Shown: piece after piece, positions 12,807 through 25,912 of the stretch
How the letters are laid out: each line of letters opens with the position of its first letter
Numbering within the stretch: position 1 is the stretch's first letter
DNA from: Dromaius novaehollandiae
Taxonomy: Eukaryota > Chordata > Aves > Casuariiformes > Dromaiidae
DNA: 64,000 bases
NCBI RefSeq assembly: GCF_036370855.1
Contig: NC_088101.1
Location: 41,400,544-41,464,543 of the forward strand
Reading direction: 5' to 3'
Notes under the pieces: model-generated
Database searches by the model: none
Told to the model about the DNA's origin: nothing
What the model saw: only the letters and a program-made list of their open reading frames with translations
Program-made: the position numbers and the translations under genes

Positions 12807-13901
12807 GCCTTAGTGTTTTGTGTTGTTATATCTCTGCAGTGAGCATGTATTTGGGTGTTTTTTATACATGTCTGCGTGTGTGTCAGTCGTGTGGCCCTAA
12901 TCACCACTAGATAATACCAAATACCATTTTGTAATATGCTTGCCAAACCACTTCAATCTGGTGCTTCACATATGTGCTCTTCATCTTCATTTCTGAGGTA
13001 TAATGGTTGTGTGAATCAGGGACATTTCTGGAAAGACAGGTATTTCAATTGTTGGGCAGAATGATGAACCTAAAAACTAATATTTTTATTAATTATACAT
13101 AAACCATCATTATGAAAACTATTGTATAAATGTTGTCTATCGGATTTAGTTCTGCTATCATCATGCTTTCCATTCATCCTGTGAATAGCACTTGAAGCAC
13201 TGTGTTAATTCCTGGTCAGAACAAGGTGCCTCTTTTGAGGTCAATCTGCATTTTCCCTTTGTAGACGCTATGTATACATTTTCTGTATTAAAAGGAGGCA
13301 GTTTTTTGTCTGATGTTGCCATTTGAAGCATGTGCCAATGTATTTTTACTGAAACGCTGTTCACTTGCAATGTATATCTCATTGATTTATATTAACTAAG
13401 TTAAGTAGCCTTGTTAATAATGGATTGCTGGACAATTTTAGACCACCTGTAATGCTTTGATTCTTTTCTGATAGAGCCCCCAGAGTTGAAAGACATACTG
13501 CTGGGACATGGTTGTCATGGTTACCTTTTGTTTTGGTCTCTCTAATTTTCAGAAATGATCTTACTTCATTCCTTGGAAGGGTCTGGTAATATTCTAGACA
13601 TCACATCATAATTAAGGGTTGTAGGGCTTGCAAGGAGACCTAGTATCTTTTATTTGATGAGCTGATACAGTTGGTGAAAGCGGTCAAGGTTTCAGACATA
13701 TAGACCTTCCATGGCTTCAATGTACAGTGCATTTTTGTGCAAATAATATCCATTCTTATCTGACTGATATTTTCTGAATATTTGCATTATAAAATAGGAC
13801 AGTGCAATTACTTTTGTGTAAAAACATTGTCTATATCTAGTATATCTTATCAGCACAAAATATATATGTATAAATGTTTCATGTTAATGTGCAAAAGTTG
13901 C

Positions 13902-13907
13902 AATAAA
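13902..13907 (+). promoter_or_regulatory. GUCY1B1: polyadenylation signal AATAAA, GUCY1B1
   Basis: First canonical AATAAA after the stop at 12588, followed by a T-rich stretch as expected near a cleavage site. Cleavage probably falls within about 30 bases downstream. Confidence 0.6.
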
Positions 13908-16317
13908 TTATTTTTTCCACTGACTTTCAGAAATTTGGGGATTTTCTTCTCAGTAAAAGTTACATTTAAGTGTTGCATTTTATACAAAACAAGTACGTTC
14001 TCCTTCATTGTAAAATTCTGCAATTCCTAGTCCCAACTTAAGTAATTTCCTGAGTCATTGCTCCAATGCGTGTGTATGTCCAAGAGCCTCCTGTGTTCAG
14101 GTTAGCGGATCACCTCCTCAGATTGAAGTAGTGCTCGAAATGTAGGTAAACACCCCAAAAATAGTAGAAAATGCACATATGGTATTACCTTTGAAATATT
14201 TGAATCATATTTAACAAACATAATTATTAGCCATCCACTTTGAACAGGTTGTACATCATCCACCAAAACTTTAGGAATGGAAAATGAAGAGAGAAGGGCA
14301 CATACATTCCTTTCTGCTTGCTCACTGTGCAACAGCAACACGTCAGCACTCTGTGAGAGATTGCCCTGACTCTAACAGATACACAACAGCAATTTGCACT
14401 TGAAGTTGATCAAACTTATAATTTTAATGGTGGTCCATCAAAGTGTGGGATTTGTGGTAGCTAGCTACACTTGTGCATTGACATAATTGATCTAAAAGGA
14501 CATGAAGTAACTGAAGTTCCTGTATTACACTCCAAGCTGATGGAAGGTGGCATTCCAGAAAGAACTCAAATAGTGCTCAAGGTTTGTATTTTACCCTCTT
14601 AACCATTTCAAAGATCTAAAGCTCCTGTTAAGCTACTCTGTAACATAACCAATTTCTTGAAACACTAGAATAATAGTCCATACATTGTATTCATATAAGT
14701 GCTTTTTTATATACGTAAGGAAACTTCTACAATTTAAGTACATAATCACTTTGCGTACTAAAACTGGTTGTCTTGTAACTGCTTCGCTCAGCGACTAGAA
14801 CTGTTCTTTGATTAAATACTACCCTTAGAGAACAGCTAAAAACTTTTGCAGGTAATTGATTCTTTTGAATATGCTCTATTGCCTCTTTTATTTAACTATA
14901 GTAATTTACTTTTTCAATAGAGGTTCTCTAGTTAAAACATGAGGCAAAGCAATTACCAAAATCTGTTTCAAAGGCATTTACAAATAGATCTCTTTTATCT
15001 TGGTGGGTTGGGGGGGTAAGTTTAAAACAAGGGAAGAAAAGGGAAAGCAGGAATGAAATTGCAAATCGTAGAATATTTAGCTGTTTATAATCTTCTGGAT
15101 CAAATGCTTCCCTTTGCATTCAGATATGTAAATGAATTTGGGTTTGTGTGGTGGTATTTGCTAAGGCTGACCGTGAAGGGGAATCTATTACTCTACTGCT
15201 GTCTTGCAGTTGGCACTGCAATTGGCTTCCATAATGCACATCTGACTAGGCTGTTTTTATATTTTATTATCAACGAACAGCTTTCCTCTTCTGGAACATT
15301 GTCACAGAGCAGGTGGCATGTTGCAGGACTAGGGGTGCCAGCATTCACTTAATGTTTCCAAAGCCCTTTCTTTACTGTCCCTGGGAGAATTTTGATATCA
15401 AAAAGATAATTCAGTAGACAGAGATTATAATGGGAGTAACTGAATCTCAGAACCTCTGAAAATTAGATATGTTAGAGATATCTCAAATTATCCTTACAGA
15501 AACAGACTTCCTACAATCAATATGTTGTTTGGAAAAAGTTAGCTTAAGTACTGCGTTCATCCAACACAAAGTTTCTGTGAAACATATCCTGGTGCTTCCT
15601 GGCTAACATACAAATTTTGTTTCTATTACAGGCTTTGAAAAACAGCAGTAGGACTTCCATTGGCTTTAGTAAATTTTGAAGCAGGCTTATTGAGCACATA
15701 CTGTCAATGCTTAGAAGTTACATTACAAAGACTTTCACAACCGATAAGACTATCTGATAACATGGCCTGTTTTTGCAGATGAAGTTGATCTTTTCATTGA
15801 CCCATCCCATGTGGGATCCCATCAAAACCTGATTTTTTTTATTTATATGGTAAGGCAAATACATTTTTGTACAGTACCTTTTAGCAAAAATATTACCAAT
15901 TTAGCATACTGAGAAGGAAGTATTACTACTATATTCACTTTTTAATCATCAATCCACTTCTCATAGGCTCTGTTGGGATGTTACAGGTCATGAGCTTTCT
16001 GCAGCTTATTTTTATTTATGTTTATGTGCAATAAGGTACAAACTGTACAGTGAATCCTCAGTGGGAACAAACTCTGGGATTGTAACTTCATGTTTAATAA
16101 CTGGGGGGAAAAGCAGACAGAATAATAAGCAGTGGATGAGACAATCATTTGGGTATGTTCACAGTATTATCACAATAGTTACTCTTGTATTTTTTTATTT
16201 ACAAAAAGAAGTAAAAGCACTGCACTACTGTGGTTGGGGAAATCAAAAGGCATTATAAATAAGGAAAAAAAGGATACCAGCTTGAAACTTCAATAAATAG
16301 GAGAGGGTAGGATCCTG

Positions 16318-16318
<1 letters not shown>

Positions 16319-16352
<34 letters not shown>
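16319..16352. repeat. poly(T) run, 34 bases
   Basis: Longest homopolymer in the window. On the minus strand it would be a poly(A) tail for sequence at higher coordinates, but no retrogene body or target-site duplication is evident. Confidence 0.9.
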
Positions 16353-16356
<4 letters not shown>

Positions 16357-16504
16357 AACTTTCTATATCTTTCTGAAAAGTTACATGGGGGAACAGACCA
16401 AAAAAGCCACATAGGAGAAAAACTCCATCTTCTTTTAGGAGAGTGTGGGTTTGCAAACACAGACATCTGGATATGTTATAATTGGGGTGTAGCTGGAAAG
16501 TGCT

Positions 16505-16745
16505 GACAAGTCAGCAGCTAGAGCGGAAGACTAAATGTCAGGAGTCCAGCTCTGATCTCTGACCAATTGATATCACAAGCTATTGACAACTCATCGTTCA
16601 ATTCTTTTCCCTCACATCTCCAGCACCAACCTAGCTGTGACAATCTCAGAGGTATAAAGTGTCTCCCCACCCCCAAATTTGCTTATGTAAAAGTGGGATG
16701 CATTATTCATGAAAGTAGTAGCCTTCATCTTTATTACCATGATTT
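16505..16745 (+). repeat. ancient tRNA-derived SINE-like remnant (candidate)
   Basis: The sequence shows CTAGAGCGGAAGACTAA, then GTCAGGAGTCC, then CTCTGATCTCTGACC, and later TCTCCCCACCCC with GTAAAAGTGGGATGCATTA. This follows the order of old amniote SINEs of MIR type (tRNA-like head, then the stretch ending TGTAAAATGGGGATAATA). Divergence is high; family assignment is from memory. Confidence 0.35.
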
Positions 16746-19700
16746 CTGTTGGGAATATCCACTAAGTTCAGTTGAATGCACACTTAAATTCTCAGGATCT
16801 GGGATTTTTTGTTTACCTTGAATGTAGGTTTGTAGAAGCAGTGGACTGCAGTAGGTGCTTAGACTTGAGTACAGTAATAAAAACTATTGTCCAGAAGATT
16901 TTTATTGCACCTTTCCTCATCTGCTGCTATTTGGCTGCTATTTTTTTGCTTTTAGAGGAACTGCCTGTTTTTATTCTTGCCTCACAAAGGCATCATTGGC
17001 AGCAATGGTTTATTAGCACCCAGAAAAGTCAATTTAGCTCTAATTTATTTGCATGTATTTATTATATATAAATATATATTTATACACATAAGGAGGAAAT
17101 CCTCTAATCTGAACAATAAGCCAGGAAGACAAAAGTGTGAAAACCAATTAGATTATGTGAGACTTTTTCAGTGACTTGTATGTGGTTTTTTATGTAAATT
17201 GTAATACAAAAACATATCTGCCTAGTTATAAATTGACATTCAAAAGACAATCATATGCATAAGAAGGAAACAGGAAGGGATATGCTAGCATCTGATATGA
17301 ATAAGGGCTGGGTGGAGCTCTAAGCCCCAGAGCCTTTTCTTTGAAAGAAACTCTTGTAAAATCCAAAACTAATAAACACTGACTGTGCTGCAGCCAAATT
17401 GTGCATTGCAATATACATACCCTCTTGCACTCTGAAACCTTGATAGCCTTGTCAATACACCCATCCCCATGGAGTCAGAGTATGGCCTGAGGCATCCATG
17501 TGCTAATGTGTTTTTTATTGACAGTGCAGATATGTCAATGCTGTCCATATATTGAGACAGGTTGTAAAATTGTTACTCAATGTTTCCGGAGCCATCCCAT
17601 TAAAGAAAGAAAAAAAGAAAACTTCTGAATGATTATATACTAGCAATACAAAGAACCTGAAGAGAATTGGTCGCTCATGTTCTCCAGTGATCAGGCAGTC
17701 AGCTTACTGGTACAAATGGGAGCTTATGGGCTATAGTGAATGAATTGTATCACTGTCCTAGCTTATTCTGTGCAAGTAAAAGGATGTTACTGGCCTTGTA
17801 GTCCTGTTTCATTGGAGTGCCAGAGACACAGAGGGTCCATGTTAGTTTATTTTTTTATGTATATTCATCTTCATTGCCTGCTAACAAGATCCTCTCTTTC
17901 CTTGGGGAGAGACTGAAATTCTTTGATGCACCTACCTGACAATGGGAGTAATAGCAAATAAGAAGCCAGATTCTTAGGAGGTTTCATTCACAAACACTTT
18001 CCCATCTCTTTTGTTTTCTTGCTCTGTCATGATTTAAATAGAGCAATGCTAATCTAAGTTAAAAAAAAAGGCTCCATTCCCCAATCTGTAACTGCGCATA
18101 CAAGACGCTATTTTTTTCCTTCATTGTTCTTCAGACCTCTGGCTGGCTTTGGGTGACAGTTACGGAAAAACTGCAACAATATGTGCTGTCTCCACGAATT
18201 CATTCTTTGTTTTTTACTAGCAGGAAAAGGCTAATGTTCATTTTCTTCATAATAGCTGATGGATCTTTCTGCCAGTGTGACTGTTTTGGAGATAAAGATC
18301 AGGGAATGTAAGAACAATTTTGTGATTATTATTCTGGGATGAAGATGTTTATTATCTGTTACAAAGGTTTTGTTCCACACACAGACTACACCTCCTGCAG
18401 TGACTACTGTATCCAGCAGTCATATTGACATTGCCTTTGTTATTGCCTTTGGCAGAGATGATTATGGGGTTTTCAATATCTATAATGCAACTAGTATAAA
18501 TTTTAGGCTACAGTATAATTGTAGTCTCTCTAGGGAAGTAATTTGTGTGATGAGGGTATATGAACTCACAGCAGTCAGCCAATGCTAGCATACATTTATT
18601 TTTATCTGTTCATGAGCTGGACACCTCTGGCATGAAGCCTGTTCATTTTTTATATTGCATGGTTATTCTAGCCTTCCAAAATTGATTTTGCACTTTGATA
18701 AATGTGGTATCCTGTCTAGTGCTCAGACACTGAGCTGTGACAGAATGACAGAACTTAGCTGAAAAAAACTGAAAGAATTTATACTTCCTAGCTGTAGTTA
18801 AACATAATCCCAAACTGGAGACCAATTAAGTCGATATTCCTTGGGCCTTCATTAAAAAAACTACTACATGACCATATTTTTCAGCCTGGAAGTAAAACTC
18901 TTTTTGAGTTCAGTATTACTGGCTTCAGCTTTTATGTCAATAGGAGCATGGTGTTGCAATGATGTATTTGAATAAAATCAAACCAGCTTCATAAATCTTA
19001 CTAAAATATGCAATGTACTGAGTGCGAAGAAACCCACATCCATTTCTCACAAGCCCGTACATAATGTTCCTGGAAGGAAAAAAAGCAGGCTACATCCTGT
19101 TATTTTCAGGCATTTTGTGCAAGTCAGCTTAATAAACAGCAGTTTTCATATGCAAAGTGTTCAGAAACAATCTGATTTTCAAAAATCTATGCCAAGAGGT
19201 TGAGTGAGTCTTAGATTTAGCAGCTCGTCCAAGAAACCAAAGCCCTGCCTTCCGTCACTTATATAGGTGTATTTGTGGGCACATTTATGTAATGACCTAG
19301 AGGATAAATCACTTGCCCAGAAAGTGAGATACATGTATTTCCACAAAACCTTCCTTTCCCACAATATCCTATCCCTCACGTTAGACATAGCTCACCTTAA
19401 CTTTTGTGGCGGCCACCTCGTTTGTTTGCGCTCTGCTTGGGCCTGTGTCTGGGGGAGAAGATGATGATCATGAGGCCAGACAACTGTAAAGCAAATATAA
19501 GGACATTGCAGAATATAAGAACTTGCAGAAGGCACTGCAGTAGGGTCTGGGTAATGGTAGCTTTTAGTGTCTGCCCTTGCAGTTCCACTTCTCTGTTTCC
19601 ATAATATGTATTCACAGTCTTAGGAGCTAGGGAAGAAGGGGATCACCTCAACTCCAACTAGAATGATCCCAAGCGTCTTGGATAACAAGTGAACACTGTA

Positions 19701-21839
19701 ATCTCATCTACAGCTCACACTGTGTCAATTTAAGGTTTGCTGTTCATACATTGTTAAACTGGAGATGTCAGTATTTTCTCAAGCTATACTTAATTGCTGT
19801 TTTATCATAGAGACACCAAGGAAAAGTCAGCATTTATTTATGAAATACGTGTTCTAGGATAATTTTTTTGCTTGCTGTATTTGTTTGGTATGGTTCATTT
19901 TCCCACTCTGGTATTTCTGGACAAATGTTGACTTGTATTTTCAGTTGGAAAAGACAGCACTACAGCATGTCTGTTGTCTCTTGCATTGCCAGGCATGTCC
20001 TATCTTAACTATGATACTTGCTTATCTTTGGACTATTTTTTTTCCTGATGCTACAGCACTGCATCAGCAAGAAACATTATTCTCCAACTTTGTGCAGCTG
20101 CCTTTTGAAAAGACAGAACCGAAGTGAGTCCAGCATTTCAAAAAGCCACTGATTTCTTTTCGGATTACACTTTCTTCATTTCTGGCCTCAGCATGCTAAA
20201 AAGTCTCCAGTAAATTGTTTGAAAAAAACCTGCACAATGAAGAGCTGCTGCCACATGGGCAATCATGCAGTAGTCAACCAAAAAATCGGATGGGGTAGCT
20301 CCTCACTGGCACAGCTGCCAGTCCCCCACTTTTTATGTTCCTTCTTCTCTAATGGAAGAGCCTGTTCTGTGTAATGTACAGAAGATGTAATGTTTTCTAA
20401 TTAAACGCTGCAGGGTGCCAATATTTTCTCCCCCTGTTGCTACAATAATACTGGGCAATCTGGGTAAAATATCATGACAATCTTGAAGAAAACAAAAAGC
20501 ATATCATACTAGACTGCTGCGTTAGGTTTTGAAGGCTCTGAAAGGCTGACAGGCCAAAACCATAGCTGTTGCTTTGTGTATGATCCTGCATGTGTCTCTC
20601 AGGCTCACACCTGACTTTGATCTCACATAACCCAGCTGCCCTGAGGAAAGGCCAGGGAAGTCAGCAGAGATAGGTGGTTGGAGCATCTGCGTGAGCTCAG
20701 GCTTGCTCTGTTTGTGTCTTCAAGCATGAGAGCAAGTACTTATTTCTCCACTTTCTGTATTTATTATAATATACATTCTCTGGATGTAACTAGATGGTGC
20801 CCTGGGGAAAAAAAGAAACAGAGGACCCTCTGCATGTCCTACTGTAATACTAGCTAGGTAAAATACTCCATTGGAAAGAAAATACTCTTCATTTGGAAAG
20901 AATCTCAATTTGCTTTGCAAAGTGGTAACAAAACACAATGGAGAAACACTTTTAGAAGAGGAAATCCTACACCTTTTCTCAGCCGAAACTTCAAAGGGGA
21001 AATGAGGGGGGTTGTTAAACAGCAGTTCGTGTTAGCCTTAGGAAAGGCATGAGGCTGTTGTGCCCAAAGCCAGGAGCTGCGGCTGCACAGGGCTGGTGTG
21101 CAGCTCTGCTGAGCCTGGCAGTGGATGCCATCTACTGAAGCACCACAACATCGTCAGAAACATTTTGGTAAGAAGTTTGTTCAACTAATTCAGTTTTTTA
21201 ATGCATGAATGCATTTATGATGGCAGTAGAGAATTAACAACAGTAAAAGGAATGATTTGGAGTACTTTAGTTTATACCATGAATTGTAGTAGTAATATTG
21301 ATTTAATAGTACCGATGATCTAATGCTACAGAGGTAAACTTTAATGATAATAGAGTGTGTCTGGGGGGGAAGTTGGTCTAATAAGAGAGAGAAAAAAATG
21401 GGCAAGTTATGAGATCCCTTTCATCAGGTATGACAAAAAAAAATAAGACTAACCGACTTCTAACTACATTGGGACCGACGGCCCTGGGCGGGACCAAAAC
21501 GGGGCCTGGATGGGGTGGAGGAGTGTCTCTGGCGTTGTTTGTTAGGAAGAATCATTTTTCTTAGGCAGCAACTCAAGCTGGTTTGAGCGAAAGTATCATG
21601 TGCTACAAGGCAGCAGTAGGGTCTTACCTTGCCCTGGCCCCAGCACACAGGGCCTTAGCGGGCTCCAGCAGGGGGTCCTGACGCAGCAGCTGCTCCTCCA
21701 GGGCTGGAAAGGCAGCTCTCCGAAGGAGAAATGCTTTCTTTTAGTTTTTATTTTTACTTCAAGTCTGTAGGAGAAGGTCCTGTGGGCTGGATAATTTATT
21801 GTTTTAACATTTATCATCCCTTCATGCGTGATTAGCAGA

Positions 21840-22140
21840 TAATGCTTTCCCCGGATAAGGGGAGCTGCGCCTGGGGCTGGCCAAGTGGCAAGTGCGGCAG
21901 ACACGAGCCCCTCTCGCCGCGCTCCCGTGCCGATGGGAGGGCGCTCGTCCATCAGGCCCTGCCGGCCGGCAGCGGGCATCTGAGGCCATCACCTCTGAGC
22001 AGGCAGGGGACTACAGCCCCGTTAGCTGTTTTGCAGGACATGTGAGCTCGTGGCCAACACCTTACCGGTTATCAAGCAAACAAGCAGACTCCAGGGCTAA
22101 CTCAGTGCCGAAGGCGAGCGGCAGTATTTTGGTGTGAAAG
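21840..22140. other. GC- and CpG-rich patch in the intergenic gap
   Basis: Base composition shifts sharply from the AT-rich surroundings, with clustered CG dinucleotides (for example CTCTCGCCGCGCTCCCGTGCC at 21911-21931 and CTGCCGGCCGGCAGCG near 21960). Open frames on both strands here follow from the lack of TA-rich stops. No gene was recognised. Confidence 0.55.
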
Positions 22141-25100
22141 TTCATTCTTGGCTGTTTTTGACGTCAACAGAGGCAGCGTAACTCTGGCTGTGAGAGCTCA
22201 ACCACCGTTCCTTCCCTCGCCCTCTCTCCAGATGGCCTAACCTCAGTAAAAGCTCCCTGGGAAAAGGAGACAGGAGCAGTAGGAAGAACATACCTACTGC
22301 CCAAGTGAGGCACCCACCTCTGTGGGACCAGCAGCATCCATCAGAAGCACACCACCACTCCTCTCTTTCCCCGAGTGGGGACCATGTCTCTGGATGTCTG
22401 GACTCCTGAGCCAGTGGTGAGAGGGCTTTGGGAGGCGGCCGGGTACTCGTGAGCAACACTGCTTTGCCCCAGCACTGCAGAGGCACCTGCAAGCCTCAGG
22501 TGAAGCTGGTAAACTGCTTGGAGGCGTTACGAGGAGGCAGGCAGCTCTCTGCTGCATGCAGTGCTCCTGTTTCTAAGGTGAGTTAATCGCTGACCAAGCA
22601 GGCGCTTTTGACCATGCACCCGTTTGTGTGCTATACGCTCTTGCACATGGTCTAAGCGCCTGACAGGGGAAGCCCTAGCTATAACAGTAGTGGTGGAAGT
22701 ACTGCTTAGAAGTGACCTCCCAATTATTTTTCAATAGCTTGTGGTGGGGTCGTTATGATACTCCAGTGCAGACCGGTGAACGGCAGTGCTCGTTTTGGCA
22801 GTAAAGCACGTTAACAAAAGGAACCATGAGAGGTGTTTAAAAAAAGAAAAACCTAAGGCACTCTAGGAAATTGTTATGTTCCTTCTCAAGAAGAATAGCC
22901 TCTCCCTGTGCTATGTTTCTAAAACAGAAGCTGTAAGGCTGGTGCAGGCTTGGTGTAACCAAGGCTGTAATTACCAGCAGCAAGGGCTGAGTTTTGATTT
23001 GAGGAGATCGCTGCAGACATTATCTTGGGCCTTTGTCCAGAAATGTTCTGGTATTTAAAGAGCTAATCTTTTTCACTTGCAAATATGAATCAAATGGCTA
23101 ACCTTATCTTTACTAAAAGAAGAAAAGAGATCTCCAACAGGGTGAAATAGGATAACAAAAATAACTCCTAAGCTACAATTAAAGTGGCAATTCATCTGTT
23201 TCCTCCAGGGAAGCAAGAGGGAGGCCAGCTTTTCCCTCATCTCATGGTAATCTCTAGTCACAGTTTAAGACTTATGTGTAGCAAGTGAGACTTGTTAAAT
23301 AAAACTGGTAATATGGCACAATCTCTTTCCTTTAGCTGTGCCACGCTCCTTGTGCTGTTAGCTCTGCTTTGTTCTGCTCCCTACCTTGCTTAGTTGCTCT
23401 GGCTACTTCTGGCAGCTTGGCTGAACACCTTTTGTGCCTGCCTGTCAATCCTTTTTGTTTATTCCTCTTTTTTCCAGCTGAAATGCCCTCACTCCCTTTC
23501 AGCATTCTCTTTCCCTTAGGAATTTTGGGCAGGGAACATGGGGGTTTGCTGTACAAAAAGAACTTAATGACTGGGTGTTTTCCAGAAATGCTTCTAAGAT
23601 GTTCATCCTGATATAAAGCTAAAATCTGTTGCTTATTGGAAATTATGGTGATGAGAAGGCTACTCAAAAGCTAGCAGTCAGAATTAATTACATTCATGAG
23701 AGTAACTATTGAACGGGTTACAAAATGATTGTCCTGAGGAATATAGACCATGAAATGTAGTAGCCGTTCGAAGAACTTGCTTGCATGAGAAAGGAAATTT
23801 TGCTTCTAAGCAGGACCATGGAAATAACTACTACTTTGCTTGGTCACTGGAAGAAGAGAAAGATCAGTGTTGTTCTACAGGAAAATATTTATTTATTTAT
23901 GGAAACAATTGCTTCCTTCAACACATAATCATTTGTTAAAGTATAATTAGTCACGTTCATTTCCAGTGCTCATTTTATAAGGCTGAAAAAAAAGGCTGCC
24001 TGGACAAACGTGCTAGTGTGATGACCAGATCTCTAGCTCCATGAGAGGTTTGAACCCAATTTTCACTTGAACCATATTTCCCAGGAGAATGGTCCCTAAA
24101 CCATGCTGCTAACCTGTCAAGAGACACTCTCCATTCTTTTGGTTACAGCTGTTCTGCTTCCTGAGAAGCGCTGATTAGAAAGGGGACCAAAGAATAGACT
24201 GGCTGACTGGTCTTCTGCTTTGGGCACTGACCACTTCCGAGGCAGCTTGGTCCCTGTGAGTGCTCACTCCTGGGCCTCTCTTCCGACTACTGAGCCAAGG
24301 AGAGACTTCCAGAGCTGCTCTCTGCGAATTCAGGCCTTAAATGTACTTTTCAGCTGAAGTTAACAGGTAGTTTGGGGACGATCAATTCCTTGGGTTTGCT
24401 TTTTGTAAGTTGTGGATTCTCATCTTTCCCTTGCCCCCTCTTTCTCCCCTGCCCCCAAAAATCACAAAACTTTTCATTCTTGTCTTCTACTTTGGATTTT
24501 CCATTATCAAACAGTTTAATGTTTAGAGTTGGCATTCGGGTCATCTCATACTGCCAATATTCATGTTGTTTGAAAAATATTTATTATATGGTTCATTACA
24601 TTTTGGTTTAGGAATACACAAAACAGCTGTTTTATTTCTGATGAAAGTGTTCATACTTTGTGTTACAACAGCTGTCTTATGTCAAAGGATGTAATATAAC
24701 ATGGTGTTTTAACATGAACATAAGATTCTAGCTTCCATAAAAATGGTTAAAATTTCCTTGATCTTTAGTAACTTTTTTGGTATGGATTATATAACAACTC
24801 TATGTCTACTTCCAATTCAAGATAAATGAGTTAAACTTCTCCCAAGCTAGACCAAGTATGCCCATAACTAGCTCCACAGGAAGCTTAACTTAAAGTTCTT
24901 GAGAGAAAAGTCTCCTAGAAACAAGTAAAACTTATTGCAAAGCAGATCCTGTTTTAAGAGGTAATGGCTTGTTTTAATTGTTTAAAGAGAAGACTTATAA
25001 GCTAAGGACAATATACTACCACATCTTTCTAAATATTTCACTTTGTGGATAATTTATTTCAGAAGACTTTTGTACCATTTCTACTTGCATAGCAGCCAAT

Positions 25101-25898
25101 TTTATTGCCCCTATGAACCTGGAGATTGTGTGGCAACTACAGCGTTGCTGCAAGACTAAGTTATAACAGGAAATTACTACGATCTGTTTTTCTTGGTCTG
25201 TTATACAATTAATGGCTAGAAGAGCTAGTCAGCACTTCAAGAGTAGCTTCTGTTGTGGACTGTTCAGTTTTCTGGGAGGGGCTTAAAACTTCCACAGACT
25301 GTATTCATCCATGGCATTTCTCCCAAAGCAGGGTAATCCATTTTACAGATCTATTTTTGTGCCTTATGTTGCCTATTTTGTCCACAGCCCTCTATGGTGA
25401 AAATACAGTAAAAGTTGTATTAAGACAAGCTATATTGAAGATGTCTCTGAATTGGAGACAGGATTGAAAATCCTTGAAAAAAAAAGAAAAATTAGTATCA
25501 TATTAGATCCAGTCTATTGCTCATACCTGAAATATGCCCAGAGACCCTAAAACTGATGTTCTTATTGTATTCTGCAGTTCTACCATCTTCAAACTACTGC
25601 ACAATCTTTAATTATGAGGATGTGGATAAACTGAATGGACTGATAAAGAGAGTCTTTACTTCTTGCCCTCATCTGTTTCTATCACAATTCTCTTTCCCTT
25701 CTATTTATCATAATAGCACAGCTATAAACTTTGGGTAACATTTATCAGAATTGTTTTATTTGCTCAGTGGACTTGAAAACATCCATAAGTCATAGGAGTT
25801 ACTAATCTCAGTAGCTGTGTCCATTTGGAACATCTCCTGCTTCTAAACAACAAACACATGTTGGGAAAATGCCTTGCATCGGAAAAACAAAAAGCAGC

Positions 25899-25912
25899 TT
25901 TTTTTTTTTTTT
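25899..25912. repeat. poly(T) run, 14 bases
   Basis: Homopolymer in the intergenic region; no associated element recognised. Confidence 0.85.

Larger units (their letters stand above)
12589..13925 (+). other. GUCY1B1: GUCY1B1 3' UTR (inferred)
   Basis: This stretch runs from the stop codon to shortly after the first AATAAA downstream. It is AT-rich, includes a 21-base T run at 12786-12806, and shows no coding signal. The length of about 1.3 kb is in the range expected for this gene. The end point is inferred from the signal only. Confidence 0.6.

Noticed and set aside
16319-16352. Poly(T) as the tail of a processed retrogene on the minus strand
   Set aside because: The adjacent sequence shows no recognisable gene body, and no flanking target-site duplication was found.
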